A DNA stretch of 39,714 nt from positions 1 through 39,714 of IMG/VR virus record IMGVR_UViG_3300026078_000012; one strand, 5' to 3'. The notes under the pieces were generated by a model. That model searched no databases. It worked only from the letters and a program-made list of their open reading frames with translations, and was not told the DNA's origin. Numbering within the stretch: the first letter of the stretch is position 1; each line of letters starts with the position of its first letter. This DNA comes from a virus. Below, piece after piece: positions 14,337 through 22,713 of this stretch. The position numbers and the translations under genes are program-made.

Positions 14337-14816
14337 ATGTCCAATTATGAAAAAGTAAAAGAGTGGCGCAAGAACAATCCAGAGAAAGTTCTTGAGCAAG
14401 CAAGACGGTACAGGAAGAAAAATCCTGAAACCAATAAAAAAGCCAAAGCAAAGTATAGAGAAAACAATCTGGATAAGATTCGCGAGTCGGACAAAGTGGC
14501 TCAAGCTAAACGAAGGAAAGCTGACCCAGAGGGATATCGAATAAGATATGAACGCTGGAGAAATAAGAAGGAAGCAGAGCTTTGGGATATTGCCGGAAGG
14601 CCAAGAGCAGAGCAATGTGAGTTATGTCTTGAATCTGTAATGACTGTATTTGACCATTGTCATGATGGTGGTCATTTTAGAGGATGGATATGTGACAGAT
14701 GTAACAGGGTACTCGGTAGTGTTAAGGATGACACTGAATTGCTTAGAGCAATGATTAAATATTTGGAGGATGACCGTGGCAAAATTAACCTCAAAGCAGA
14801 GGAACAAGCTTCCTGA
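14337..14816 (+). CDS. HNH homing endonuclease, recombination endonuclease VII type
   Basis: A 159-residue protein. The N-terminal 85 residues are a basic, repetitive helical DNA-binding region (EWRKNNPEKVLEQARRYRK, RRKADPEGYRIRY). The C-terminal His-Me finger (about 100-145) has CELCLES, then FDHCHDGGHFRGWICDRCN: two zinc-binding CxxC pairs around the catalytic DHCH, as in T4 endonuclease VII. The ATG at 14337 follows AGGGGG. It interrupts the portal-to-scaffold gene order, next to a broken DUF6582 copy, as a mobile homing gene would. Its 3' end overlaps the intact DUF6582 copy by 41 nt. Confidence 0.88.
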   Translation: MSNYEKVKEWRKNNPEKVLEQARRYRKKNPETNKKAKAKYRENNLDKIRESDKVAQAKRRKADPEGYRIRYERWRNKKEAELWDIAGRPRAEQCELCLESVMTVFDHCHDGGHFRGWICDRCNRVLGSVKDDTELLRAMIKYLEDDRGKINLKAEEQAS

Positions 14817-14988
14817 TTCTGCATTTGCTTTACCTAAAGAAAGAAAATATCCAATAGAAAATAAAAGTCACGCAGCCAATGCAAAGGCACGTGCCAGTCA
14901 AATGGAGAAGGCAGGCAAATTATCAGCCTCTTCCAAAGCCAAGATTGATGCAAAGGCAAATAAGATTTTAGGAAAAGGAAAGAAATAA
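14776..14988 (+). CDS. DUF6582-like small phage protein (intact copy)
   Basis: A 70-residue protein. Start GTG 14776 is chosen because GGAGG stands 6 nt before it and MAKLTSKQRNKLP then aligns with the broken copy's MTKLTTKKRNKLS; the in-frame ATG at 14770 touches the ribosome site. The pattern LPDSAFALPKERKYPIENKSHAAN is the DUF6582 signature, common near portal/scaffold genes. The Lys/Ala-rich tail suggests nucleic-acid or capsid-interior contact. Role unknown. Confidence 0.75.
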   Translation: MAKLTSKQRNKLPDSAFALPKERKYPIENKSHAANAKARASQMEKAGKLSASSKAKIDAKANKILGKGKK

Positions 14989-15104
14989 TGAAATCTTTAA
15001 ATAAAGGCACAAAAAAATCTAAATCAAAACCCATTAAGCATTCGGATGTAAAGGAAGACAAAAAACTTGTGAAAAAGATGGTTAAATCAGGTTGTATTAA
15101 ATAA
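14988..15104 (+). CDS. Lys-rich micro-protein
   Basis: A 38-residue, strongly basic protein starting MKSLNKGTKKSKSK and ending CIK, with 16 lysines. It starts in a TAATG overlap with the DUF6582 stop behind GGAAAAGGAAAG. Similar tiny basic proteins occur next to phage capsid genes. Function unknown. Confidence 0.5.
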   Translation: MKSLNKGTKKSKSKPIKHSDVKEDKKLVKKMVKSGCIK

Positions 15105-15136
15105 GAACAAATTGAAGTTTCATTTAGAATTAAAAT

Positions 15137-15145
15137 TGATATACT
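15137..15145 (+). promoter_or_regulatory. Extended -10 promoter before scaffold and coat genes
   Basis: TGATATACT fits the extended -10 form TGnTATAmT one base off consensus. It lies upstream of a 170-nt leader and the scaffold/coat genes; no clear -35 is visible. Confidence 0.45.
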
Positions 15146-15151
15146 AGCATT

Positions 15152-15313
15152 AACACAAGATGTGGTGTTTTTATTTGTTAAGAGCACTATATGTAGTAAA
15201 CCTGACTAGCCAGGATGGATTGCTAGGCCATATACGCAGCTATGCGGATAAATAGTCGGAACTACCACGGATGGTAGGTGATCACGGTCACACCGGAAAC
15301 AGTGAGGTTTCAA
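15152..15313 (+). promoter_or_regulatory. Structured 5' leader of the scaffold/coat genes
   Basis: AACAC/GTGTT (15152-15156 with 15165-15169) is followed by TTTTTATTT and could be a weak terminator or attenuator. Downstream hairpins: CTAGC/GCTAG (15206-15210 with 15222-15226), CGCA/TGCG (15235-15238 with 15243-15246), CTACC/GGTAG (15262-15266 with 15273-15277). The scaffold ribosome site GAGG comes after them. No gene lies between 15105 and 15313. Confidence 0.45.
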
Positions 15314-16093
15314 ATGGATGCAAAGGATATTGCAGAAGACTTGCAAGAAACTAATTTAGTAGTGGAACCAGAAGACTTGAAACAGTCTGAGGATTCACCT
15401 CCTGAGAAAATGCTTTCTGTTTCCCGTGTCAACGAGCTTGTAAAGAAAGCCAAAAGAGATGGGGAAAGGAAAATGCAAGAGCAATTAGATGCCGCAAAGC
15501 AACAAATTGAGCAGCTTCAGGCACAACAGGCGCAGCAACAAGCTCCTAATCAGCTGCAAGAAGCACCCCAGCAAGCTCCACAAGGGCAAGCACAAGGTGT
15601 AGATCCGCAGATGATTCAGCAGCAAGTAATGCAACTGTTACAACAGAAGCAGCAAGAGGACGAGCAAAAACGGTACGCTGAACAGCTTGAACAGGAAGTG
15701 AACCAAGTGGCTCAACAGTATTTTGGAAAAATGGCTCAAGGCAAAGATATGTTCGAAGACTTTGAAGCCATTACAGCTGACTTTAATCCCGCTGAATTCC
15801 CTCAATTAGTTTTCTTAGCTAACCAAATGGATAACACCCCAGCCATTATATATGAGCTCCGGAAGAATCCAGGAAAGTTAGCAGATTTAGCAGTATTGGT
15901 TGAGAAATCACCCAATATGGCTAGAAGCGAAATAGCCAAACTTTCCGAATCAATAAAGCGGAATGATGAGGCAAAACGCACCTTGCAAGAAGCGCAAGAC
16001 CCCTTAAACCGTCTGAAACCTTCGCCAGTGGGAACAGACAGTGGTACACGAAATGTACGGGATTTCAAGGCAGCCTCCTACTTAAAAGGCTAG
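15314..16093 (+). CDS. Scaffolding protein, P22 gp8-like
   Basis: A 259-residue protein that probably directs coat assembly and leaves the prohead. Start ATG 15314 follows GAGG; the frame is open from a GTG at 15278 with no ribosome site. Residues about 50-145 are an acidic/Gln-rich coiled coil (QQIEQLQAQQAQQQ, then QMIQQQVMQLLQQKQQ), as in podovirus scaffolds, and the C-terminus is basic (NRLKPSPVGTDSGTRNVRDFK), matching coat-binding tails. It lies between portal and coat genes, the P22 position. Confidence 0.75.
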   Translation: MDAKDIAEDLQETNLVVEPEDLKQSEDSPPEKMLSVSRVNELVKKAKRDGERKMQEQLDAAKQQIEQLQAQQAQQQAPNQLQEAPQQAPQGQAQGVDPQMIQQQVMQLLQQKQQEDEQKRYAEQLEQEVNQVAQQYFGKMAQGKDMFEDFEAITADFNPAEFPQLVFLANQMDNTPAIIYELRKNPGKLADLAVLVEKSPNMARSEIAKLSESIKRNDEAKRTLQEAQDPLNRLKPSPVGTDSGTRNVRDFKAASYLKG

Positions 16094-16154
16094 AAGTCCC
16101 ACCGAACTGGTCATGTCTGTTCTCTGAATAAGGATATTCATTGGAGAAGACGAC

Positions 16155-17393
16155 ATGGCCGTTCCAAATAACATTTTGCAACAAGTACAAACCTATCAGA
16201 TGTCTAACTTGGCATACCTACAAAACTTAAACTGTTTCGTAGCCACTGCTAATACTAAGTTCAAAAACTTTGAGAAATTAACTGCTAACTTAGGTGACAC
16301 AGTTACGTTTGATTTACCACCTCGTTTTACTACTGCTGCTAGTTTGGTTGCTACATTCCAATCAGCTGACCAGAGAGTAGAAAACTTGACCGTGGATAAA
16401 GCGATCAACGTTTCTTATGCATTCACTGCGCAACAATTTATCTTCAACGTAGAAGACTACATGAATCAGTTCGGTAAAGCGGCTGTGATGGAAATGTCTG
16501 CCGAAATTGAATCAGACGTTGCTACTGTGTGTGTGGAAGCTCCTTACCGTTTCTATGGTGATGGAACAACACAAATCAATTCTTATGGCCAATTAGCTGC
16601 AGCGCTTGCTATGTTCCGCAACTACGGTGCTGCCAAGGACAATACTAAGTTCTATTTAAGTGATATTGCTCAATCAGCAATTGTGAACACTGGATTAAAC
16701 CAATTTGTTCCTAAGCGTAACGATATTGCTGCTAATAGCTGGGATGTGGGTGATTTTGATCGTGCAGCATTCTATGTATCTAACTTACTTCCTGTACATA
16801 CAGCAGGAACACTAGGTGAAGACGGCACTGTATTAACTGTAGTTTCAGTAGTTAAAAATGCTGATGATGCAGTGATTCAAATCGTATTCTCTGGTGCAGG
16901 TACTGATGCAGATGCTGTTAAAGAGTTTGATAAATTCCAATTCTCTGATGGGGTTTCTGGTCAACCTAATCTTCGTTACTTAACATTTATTGGCCACAAA
17001 GTATCAAGTAACCCTGTACAGTTCAGAGCTACGGCTAATGCTGCTTCTTCTGCTGGTAGCGTCACCATTGACGTTTATCCTCCACTAAAAGCTTCTGCTG
17101 GTAATACTCGCAACTTGAACTTTGAAATTGCTGCGGGCATGCAGGTTACTGGATTGCCTTCTCACAGAGCAGGCGTTATTACCGCAGGAAATCCTTTGTT
17201 CCTAGGTATGCCAATGCTTCCTGAAGAAGTCCCATTCCCAACTGGTAACGAAGTTGACCCTGATACAGGCGTGTCTCTACGTATGTATTACGGTTCTTTA
17301 TTCGGACAAAACCAACGTGGAATGATTCATGACGCTATTTGGGGCAAAAAGCTAGTTCCTGAATATTCAATGTCTGTGATCTTCCCACTGTAA
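16155..17393 (+). CDS. Major capsid (coat) protein, P22 gp5-like
   Basis: A 412-residue protein, the length of P22 gp5 (430), directly after the scaffold gene. It starts MAVPNNILQQVQTYQMSNLAYLQN, and features typical of the P22 coat group follow: FEKLTANLGDTVTFDLPPRFT near 45-65, and an insertion rich in Thr/Ala/Val around 215-300 that would be the I-domain. HK97 fold expected. TTGGAGAAGACGAC gives the ribosome site. A GNRA-capped hairpin follows the stop. Confidence 0.85.
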   Translation: MAVPNNILQQVQTYQMSNLAYLQNLNCFVATANTKFKNFEKLTANLGDTVTFDLPPRFTTAASLVATFQSADQRVENLTVDKAINVSYAFTAQQFIFNVEDYMNQFGKAAVMEMSAEIESDVATVCVEAPYRFYGDGTTQINSYGQLAAALAMFRNYGAAKDNTKFYLSDIAQSAIVNTGLNQFVPKRNDIAANSWDVGDFDRAAFYVSNLLPVHTAGTLGEDGTVLTVVSVVKNADDAVIQIVFSGAGTDADAVKEFDKFQFSDGVSGQPNLRYLTFIGHKVSSNPVQFRATANAASSAGSVTIDVYPPLKASAGNTRNLNFEIAAGMQVTGLPSHRAGVITAGNPLFLGMPMLPEEVPFPTGNEVDPDTGVSLRMYYGSLFGQNQRGMIHDAIWGKKLVPEYSMSVIFPL

Positions 17394-17403
17394 TTGGACT
17401 TTA

Positions 17404-17417
17404 GGGGCGAAAGCCCC
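17404..17417 (+). terminator. Hairpin after the coat gene
   Basis: GGGGC GAAA GCCCC, a perfect 5-bp stem with a stable GAAA tetraloop, 10 nt after the coat stop. There is no T tract, so it is more likely a stabilising 3' end or partial terminator that keeps coat mRNA in excess. Confidence 0.5.
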
Positions 17418-17437
17418 TTCACTATAAGGATATTAAA

Positions 17438-18250
17438 ATGGCTATATCAACACCTGTTACAAATGCTCGCCAGTACTATATCAATGGGTTGAAGCTTGCT
17501 TATGCGACTACAACTACTTTGACAGTTACTGCTGGACGATGCAGCAATTCAACTAACGTGAACGATATTAGTGTAGGTCTTCCGATAAACGTAGCAGCTA
17601 CTCAAACTGGTACTGAATCTGAGGCTGGCACTGGGACAGTTACAATTAATGGCGCAGCTAATGGAGCTGCTGGATTAGACACAGGTTCATTGGCAGCATC
17701 TACATTTTATGCTGTGTACGCTATCGGTGATAGTTTTGGTATTGAACCAGGGTCTGCTTTAATTTCAGCTAACCTAACCGCGCCTTTACTACCAGCTGGT
17801 TACGACATGTCATTCCGTATTGGATATGTTAAGACTGACGGTTCTTCTCACTTCCTTCCATTTAGACAAGATGGATGTGGCCTAGATCGTTGGATGTGGT
17901 ATGACGCAGCTATAGCTACTGACATTACTGCTGGTTCATCTGCTACTTATGCGCCTGTTAACGCAAGTGCCGGATTACCTTCATCTACTCCTACGATGGT
18001 TAACTGGTTATGCGTATTTACTCCAACAGCTGCTGCTGACAAGTTGGTTTTAGTCCCAGGGACTTCTACTGCAACTGCTGGCTATGCTTCTGCTTCTGGA
18101 GACGTTGCTGCGGTGGCTCACACTGTTAACTTAATATGCCCAACTGATTCGCCTAACACCGACGCTATTGACTACAAAGTCACTGGTTCTGCGGTTGCGA
18201 TTTCTGTTGCAGCTTATTTAGACCAACTTGCCAACGTAGCAGTAGGATAA
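17438..18250 (+). CDS. Virion structural protein, probable capsid decoration or fibre-like
   Basis: A 270-residue, Thr/Ala/Ser-rich, beta-strand protein. The stretch NGAANGAAGLDTGSLAASTFYAVYAIGDS is a pattern seen in many podophage structural proteins next to coat genes. It starts behind ATAAGGATATTAAA, the same ribosome-site style as its neighbours. A decoration or capsid-fibre role is inferred from position and composition only. Confidence 0.65.
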   Translation: MAISTPVTNARQYYINGLKLAYATTTTLTVTAGRCSNSTNVNDISVGLPINVAATQTGTESEAGTGTVTINGAANGAAGLDTGSLAASTFYAVYAIGDSFGIEPGSALISANLTAPLLPAGYDMSFRIGYVKTDGSSHFLPFRQDGCGLDRWMWYDAAIATDITAGSSATYAPVNASAGLPSSTPTMVNWLCVFTPTAAADKLVLVPGTSTATAGYASASGDVAAVAHTVNLICPTDSPNTDAIDYKVTGSAVAISVAAYLDQLANVAVG

Positions 18251-18260
18251 GGAGCCGGCT

Positions 18261-18965
18261 ATGGCCTACACAACTTTGCAGCTTATTAACAATGCTTACT
18301 ATGAGTCAGGCATTGTTTCACGTGGCTTTGAGACTGTGACAGGCCAACAAGCTAACGATGGCTTACAGTTCCTAAATGATCTAATTGCGGATAAGACTGT
18401 AGAAAACGGTCTTATCCCTTATTACGAAGAACATAACTTTACTGCAGTAACAGGGCAAGAAAAGTACTTTATTGAAGACCTAATTAGCATTGATACCTTC
18501 GTGTTCTATATCGACACAGTACGCTATCAAACAGAGAATCGTGCCAGACGAGAATATTTTGGTTCCTCAAGAGCAGATAATATTCAATCATTGCCAGGTA
18601 GTTGGCATATGGAGCGATGTTTTGGAGGAGCAAATCTATATATCTACTTCAAGCCCAATCAAGCTTATCCATTGACCATATGGGGACAATTTCGTCTGCA
18701 ACAGGTCACCATCAATCAGGATTTATCTTTAACGCTTGATCGGTTCTACATTAACTATTTGAAGTTCGATTTAGCTGCAAGGCTTTGTGCAGAGTACAAC
18801 CATACTGTGCCGCCTGGAGTAGAGAAAGCACTTGCCAAGTATGAAGATGATATTAGCAAGAAAAGCGGTCCAATGGATTTAAGGTTAATTAAATTATCCA
18901 GTCTACAAAGACGTGGTGGCATTAACTACGGCCAAGTAAATATTGGGCATGGCTGGGTGAATTAA
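18261..18965 (+). CDS. Tail accessory / head-completion protein, P22 gp4-like
   Basis: A 234-residue protein probably forming the adaptor ring under the portal. It starts MAYTTLQLINNAYYESGIV; the pattern GLQFLNDLIADKTVENGLIPYYEE and later LDRFYINYLKFDLAARLCAEYNHTVPP is that of the gp4-like packaged-DNA stabilisation family. It lies between coat and gp10-like genes, as gp4 does in P22. Longer than P22 gp4 (166 residues). Confidence 0.75.
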   Translation: MAYTTLQLINNAYYESGIVSRGFETVTGQQANDGLQFLNDLIADKTVENGLIPYYEEHNFTAVTGQEKYFIEDLISIDTFVFYIDTVRYQTENRARREYFGSSRADNIQSLPGSWHMERCFGGANLYIYFKPNQAYPLTIWGQFRLQQVTINQDLSLTLDRFYINYLKFDLAARLCAEYNHTVPPGVEKALAKYEDDISKKSGPMDLRLIKLSSLQRRGGINYGQVNIGHGWVN

Positions 18966-18966
18966 T

Positions 18967-20559
18967 ATGATAGCCACTCCTGGATCCCAACAAGTACCAG
19001 TAAAAATCATAGGAAGCAGCATCTTCGGTCGCCATCCTTTTATATCCGATGAGCGTACATGGAATATGTATATTTCTGATGAGAAATTACTGAATTTTGC
19101 GGGCTACGAGGAGACATTACAGCTATCGACAGGAACAGCAGAAGGAAGGGGATTATTCCATTCAGTTAGAGGGAATTTCCTACTACAAGTGATTAACCAA
19201 AAAGTATATCGCATTAACCCCAACTTAGGCTTCCAATTACTGTTTTCATTAAATTCTACCACTGGCGAAGTGAGCATGGATGAGAATCTAAGTTCTCAGA
19301 TTGCCATAGTAGATGGAATAAATTTATACATTTACAACTACACAACAGGAAACATAGGCCAAGCAGTATTTTCCTATGGTAGTGGTGGTGTACCCTTCAC
19401 CCCAAATTACGTAACATATCAAAACACTTATTTTATTTTCGGTAATGCAAGCACTAGCACTTCAGGATCTCAATGGTTCGTTTACCAATCTGGATTTAAC
19501 CCGACAACGTTAGCCAACCCGCTACAAGTAAACTGGGTTCAAACCTTAACATTACAGACTAAACCAGATTTTGCTAAAGCGGCCATTAGGATTCCAAGTC
19601 ATGGAAACAATTTACTGGTTTTAGGTTCTACAGTTGGTGAGATTTGGAACAACGTGGGAGGCTTGCAAGTCTATCAACGTAACTCATCCATTAATATCGA
19701 CTATGGGGTAGCCAGTACATCAACTATTGCTGCTAGTGACGACATGGTTGCATGGCTTGGAATTAATGAGAAATCAGCACCTGTCATTATGTATATGTCT
19801 GGGGGACAAGCGAATAGGATTTCTACAGATGGAATCGATTTTCTATTGAGCCAAGTAAAGCGTCCAGAACAGTCTACGGGTATGTTTTATCGCCAAGACG
19901 GGCATGTATTCTACATTCTAACCTTCTTTAACCAGTTAGATAATTTCTCCATTATGTATGACTTCACCACAGGTAAGTTCTACGACATAACCGACTGGGA
20001 TTTTTCTTATCATCCAGCGCGCCAAATGGCATTCTTCAATGGGGATATTTATTTTGCTTCATTGAAGCAAGGTTCCCTGATGAAAATCAGCACAGAGCTT
20101 ACCGACATGTCTACCGATAGGGATAACATCTATGAAATCCCACGTGTCCGTAAATGTGACACGTTTAGAGTCCCTGGTTCAGAACCATTTATCGTTAATC
20201 GATTCTCTTTCACCATAGAGAATGGCGTGGCTCAAGATGTGTTTTTTGATTATGAGTGCCAGGGATTCATTATTGGTGAAGTCAGTAGCGGCATTATGTA
20301 CACAGAGGATGATATCCCCATCCTAACCGAAGAAGGATTTTGCCAGGTTTATCGTCCACGCATTGATGTCACTATCTCTAAAAATGGTGGTGTAACTTAT
20401 TCAAATGCGAATTCTTATTACATGCATGCAACAGGTCATTATAAAAACCAACCCATCTTTAATCACTTAGGGCAAGCCAATCAGTTCACGGTTCAAATGC
20501 GTTTCTGGGGCTTCGATGCGGTGGTTTCAGACAATGGCGTACTGGAGGTATATCAATGA
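18967..20559 (+). CDS. Packaged-DNA stabilisation protein, P22 gp10-like
   Basis: A 530-residue, mainly beta protein (P22 gp10 is 472). Motifs: RTWNMYISDEKLLNFAGYEE near the start, VRGNFLLQVINQKVYRI, and GQVFYILTF-type strands (HVFYILTFFNQL) with TTGKFYDITDWDFSYH, consistent with the gp10 beta-propeller hub that plugs the portal below gp4. The start ATG follows the gp4-like stop by one base, and the stop overlaps the next ATG. Confidence 0.8.
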   Translation: MIATPGSQQVPVKIIGSSIFGRHPFISDERTWNMYISDEKLLNFAGYEETLQLSTGTAEGRGLFHSVRGNFLLQVINQKVYRINPNLGFQLLFSLNSTTGEVSMDENLSSQIAIVDGINLYIYNYTTGNIGQAVFSYGSGGVPFTPNYVTYQNTYFIFGNASTSTSGSQWFVYQSGFNPTTLANPLQVNWVQTLTLQTKPDFAKAAIRIPSHGNNLLVLGSTVGEIWNNVGGLQVYQRNSSINIDYGVASTSTIAASDDMVAWLGINEKSAPVIMYMSGGQANRISTDGIDFLLSQVKRPEQSTGMFYRQDGHVFYILTFFNQLDNFSIMYDFTTGKFYDITDWDFSYHPARQMAFFNGDIYFASLKQGSLMKISTELTDMSTDRDNIYEIPRVRKCDTFRVPGSEPFIVNRFSFTIENGVAQDVFFDYECQGFIIGEVSSGIMYTEDDIPILTEEGFCQVYRPRIDVTISKNGGVTYSNANSYYMHATGHYKNQPIFNHLGQANQFTVQMRFWGFDAVVSDNGVLEVYQ

Positions 20560-20840
20560 TCATACCAACATTGCAATATGTACAATTTACAGACAAAGAT
20601 GGGTACTTAACTAGCGCTATGCAGCTGTATAATGATGAATTAAATAACGTGCTGCGCAATGGCCTGAGTGATAACGGATGGACCTTACCCACAGTGACAG
20701 CAGCTCAGTTAACTAGCATACAAGGACAAATGCCTGATGGAACTATCTGGTATCTGCATGACACAGGAAGTTCGACGTATGAAGTGATAGTAAAGATTAA
20801 CGGTGCGTTGCGTAAAGTAACTACCACAGCTTACCCATAA
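20556..20840 (+). CDS. Small virion protein, possible tail needle-associated
   Basis: A 94-residue beta-rich protein starting MIIPTLQYVQFTDKDGYLTSAM, with PDGTIWYLHDTGSSTYEVIVK. It starts in an ATGA overlap with the gp10-like stop. Small proteins of this kind often follow gp10 homologues in podoviruses. A needle or adaptor role is only positional. Confidence 0.6.
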   Translation: MIIPTLQYVQFTDKDGYLTSAMQLYNDELNNVLRNGLSDNGWTLPTVTAAQLTSIQGQMPDGTIWYLHDTGSSTYEVIVKINGALRKVTTTAYP

Positions 20841-20849
20841 GGATATGAG

Positions 20850-21482
20850 ATGAGCATATTAAGCAAACTGTTTGGTGGGAATCGGTCCCCTATGGATGCC
20901 GCCAATCAATATTTGAATCAAATTCCTGGAATGGGCCATAAAGGATATGACCCGTATGTGAATGCAGGGCTAGATGCCTCTGGCAAGACAAAGAGTCAAT
21001 ACGAAAGCCTTATGAGTGATCCAACAGGATTTATTAATAAGCTTATGGCGGCCTATAAACCATCTGAAGGCTATGGCTTTCAGAAAGATCAGCTGACTAA
21101 AGAAATGGGTAGCACAGCAGCAGCTGGAGGTATCGCTGGAACGCCACTAGACCAGATGAATCAAGCAGAGGGAGTACAGAAACTCCTGTCTGGGGATATG
21201 CAACAGTTTCTTCAAAATGCTCTTGGTGTATTTGGTACAGGTTTAGAAGGCGAAGAAGGTATTGCTGGACGAGGCTTTGACGCAACTAAGAATCTAACAG
21301 ATTTACTTGGTGGTGCATTAAATCAGCAGGGTGGCTTAGCGTTCCAAGGGCAGCAACAGAAGAATTCTGATAGGAACGGTTGGTATCAAATGCTAGCCAA
21401 GGCATTAGGTGCAGGTGGTGGTGCGTTATTTGGCGGTCTTCCTGGTGCAAAATTTGGCGCTGGACTTTTCGGAGGAAGTTAA
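20850..21482 (+). CDS. Ejection (internal virion) protein candidate, gp7-like
   Basis: A 210-residue protein starting MSILSKLFGGNRSPMDAANQYL with a Gly/Ala-rich C-terminus (GAGGGALFGGLPGAKFGAGLFGG), probably membrane-active. It is the first of three genes at the position of the P22 ejection proteins gp7/gp20/gp16, which leave the particle into the cell envelope during infection. Sequence identity to gp7 is not evident; the call is by order, composition and size. Confidence 0.6.
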   Translation: MSILSKLFGGNRSPMDAANQYLNQIPGMGHKGYDPYVNAGLDASGKTKSQYESLMSDPTGFINKLMAAYKPSEGYGFQKDQLTKEMGSTAAAGGIAGTPLDQMNQAEGVQKLLSGDMQQFLQNALGVFGTGLEGEEGIAGRGFDATKNLTDLLGGALNQQGGLAFQGQQQKNSDRNGWYQMLAKALGAGGGALFGGLPGAKFGAGLFGGS

Positions 21483-21483
21483 G

Positions 21484-22713
21484 ATGGCCATTCAATTCAC
21501 TGATTTCTCTAGAGCCCCCATTCTGGAATCTCCAGTTGCCAATCTATTTGAGAATGTTCTTAAGGGATACCAGATTTCTCAAGAGCCTGGGAAAATGAAG
21601 CAGGAAGCCAGTGCTAGGGAGCTTGCTAATCAGTTACGCAAGCTTGATGTGGAGCATAAGCCTAAGGAATATGCGCTCAATGATCAGCAGAAGACATTTG
21701 CTAATGCGTTGTCTCAGAAAGCACTTGCCCATAGAGATAAAGAATATTCACTATCTGATGCGCTGAAGGAATCTCAAATCAAGAAGAATCAGCAGCCTCA
21801 GGGACTAAAAGGCGCATTAGCTGCAGCATTTCAATTAAGAAATAATTTAAATCCAGACGATCCGAATTATGAGAGAGATACTAAGGCAATTAATAATTAC
21901 ATTGCCAACTTGGGCCAGAAGAATGGTGCTGTGCCCATTACTGAGCCAGGAGAAGGAATTAAAATTAATTTACCAGAAGGGAAGAAAGGCTATATTCCAG
22001 GTGTCGGTAAATTGAAGTCTGGATGGCAATCAGTTAAAGATGCTCAAGGCAATGATATTGGTGTCAATGTGCCAATGTCTGATAAGCAAGTGGAACAGTG
22101 GAAGGCCAAAGAGAAATTCGACATCATCTATCCATTTCTAAATGAATCGTTATCACAATATACCGGTCAGAATAGTTGGGAGAATTTTACTCGAGATGCT
22201 CATAATTACAATAGAGACCCCGAAGCTAAGCAGAGAATAGATAATTTCTTTGCTGCTAAGAAGCTGATATCAATCGGTAGTACTACTGAGAATGCGCGTA
22301 TTGGAGGTCATGCAACCAACATACAATTGGATGAATTGAAGAAAACGCTTGATTCCTCTGAGGTATTTAAGAAGATTGAAGGTGGAAGCGGATTTGTATT
22401 GCCAGCTAAGTACGCTAAGAATTCAGGAAATATATTCAAAGCTTATTTAGATAAGGTTGAGAAAGCGGCTAAGACTAATATTCCTGCCTATGAATTCAGA
22501 GCATTAAATCCTGGAGAGAATACTCCTGCTAGCCCCATTACCCCTATAAAAGCCCCATCTGTTGAGAAGAGTAATCCAGAAGTTCTTGGAACCCAAAATG
22601 GTATTACTACTATTCGCAATGGCGCCAAAATATTCAAGATTCCTGAACATCTTGTTGATCAATACATGATTGAACATTCCCAGTCTGAATTTGGAGGTCA
22701 ATATGGTCGCTAA
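21484..22713 (+). CDS. Ejection (internal virion) protein candidate, gp20-like
   Basis: A 409-residue, mainly helical, Gln/Lys/Glu-rich protein. Start ATG 21484 is chosen because GGAGG lies 8 nt upstream and the preceding stop is next to it; the longer frame from 21409 overlaps the Gly-rich gene. The early part (ANQLRKLDVEHKPKEYALNDQQK, trimmed) is a coiled coil, the middle a mixed domain, the end proline-rich. Second of the three ejection candidates; overlaps the third by 11 nt. Confidence 0.6.
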   Translation: MAIQFTDFSRAPILESPVANLFENVLKGYQISQEPGKMKQEASARELANQLRKLDVEHKPKEYALNDQQKTFANALSQKALAHRDKEYSLSDALKESQIKKNQQPQGLKGALAAAFQLRNNLNPDDPNYERDTKAINNYIANLGQKNGAVPITEPGEGIKINLPEGKKGYIPGVGKLKSGWQSVKDAQGNDIGVNVPMSDKQVEQWKAKEKFDIIYPFLNESLSQYTGQNSWENFTRDAHNYNRDPEAKQRIDNFFAAKKLISIGSTTENARIGGHATNIQLDELKKTLDSSEVFKKIEGGSGFVLPAKYAKNSGNIFKAYLDKVEKAAKTNIPAYEFRALNPGENTPASPITPIKAPSVEKSNPEVLGTQNGITTIRNGAKIFKIPEHLVDQYMIEHSQSEFGGQYGR

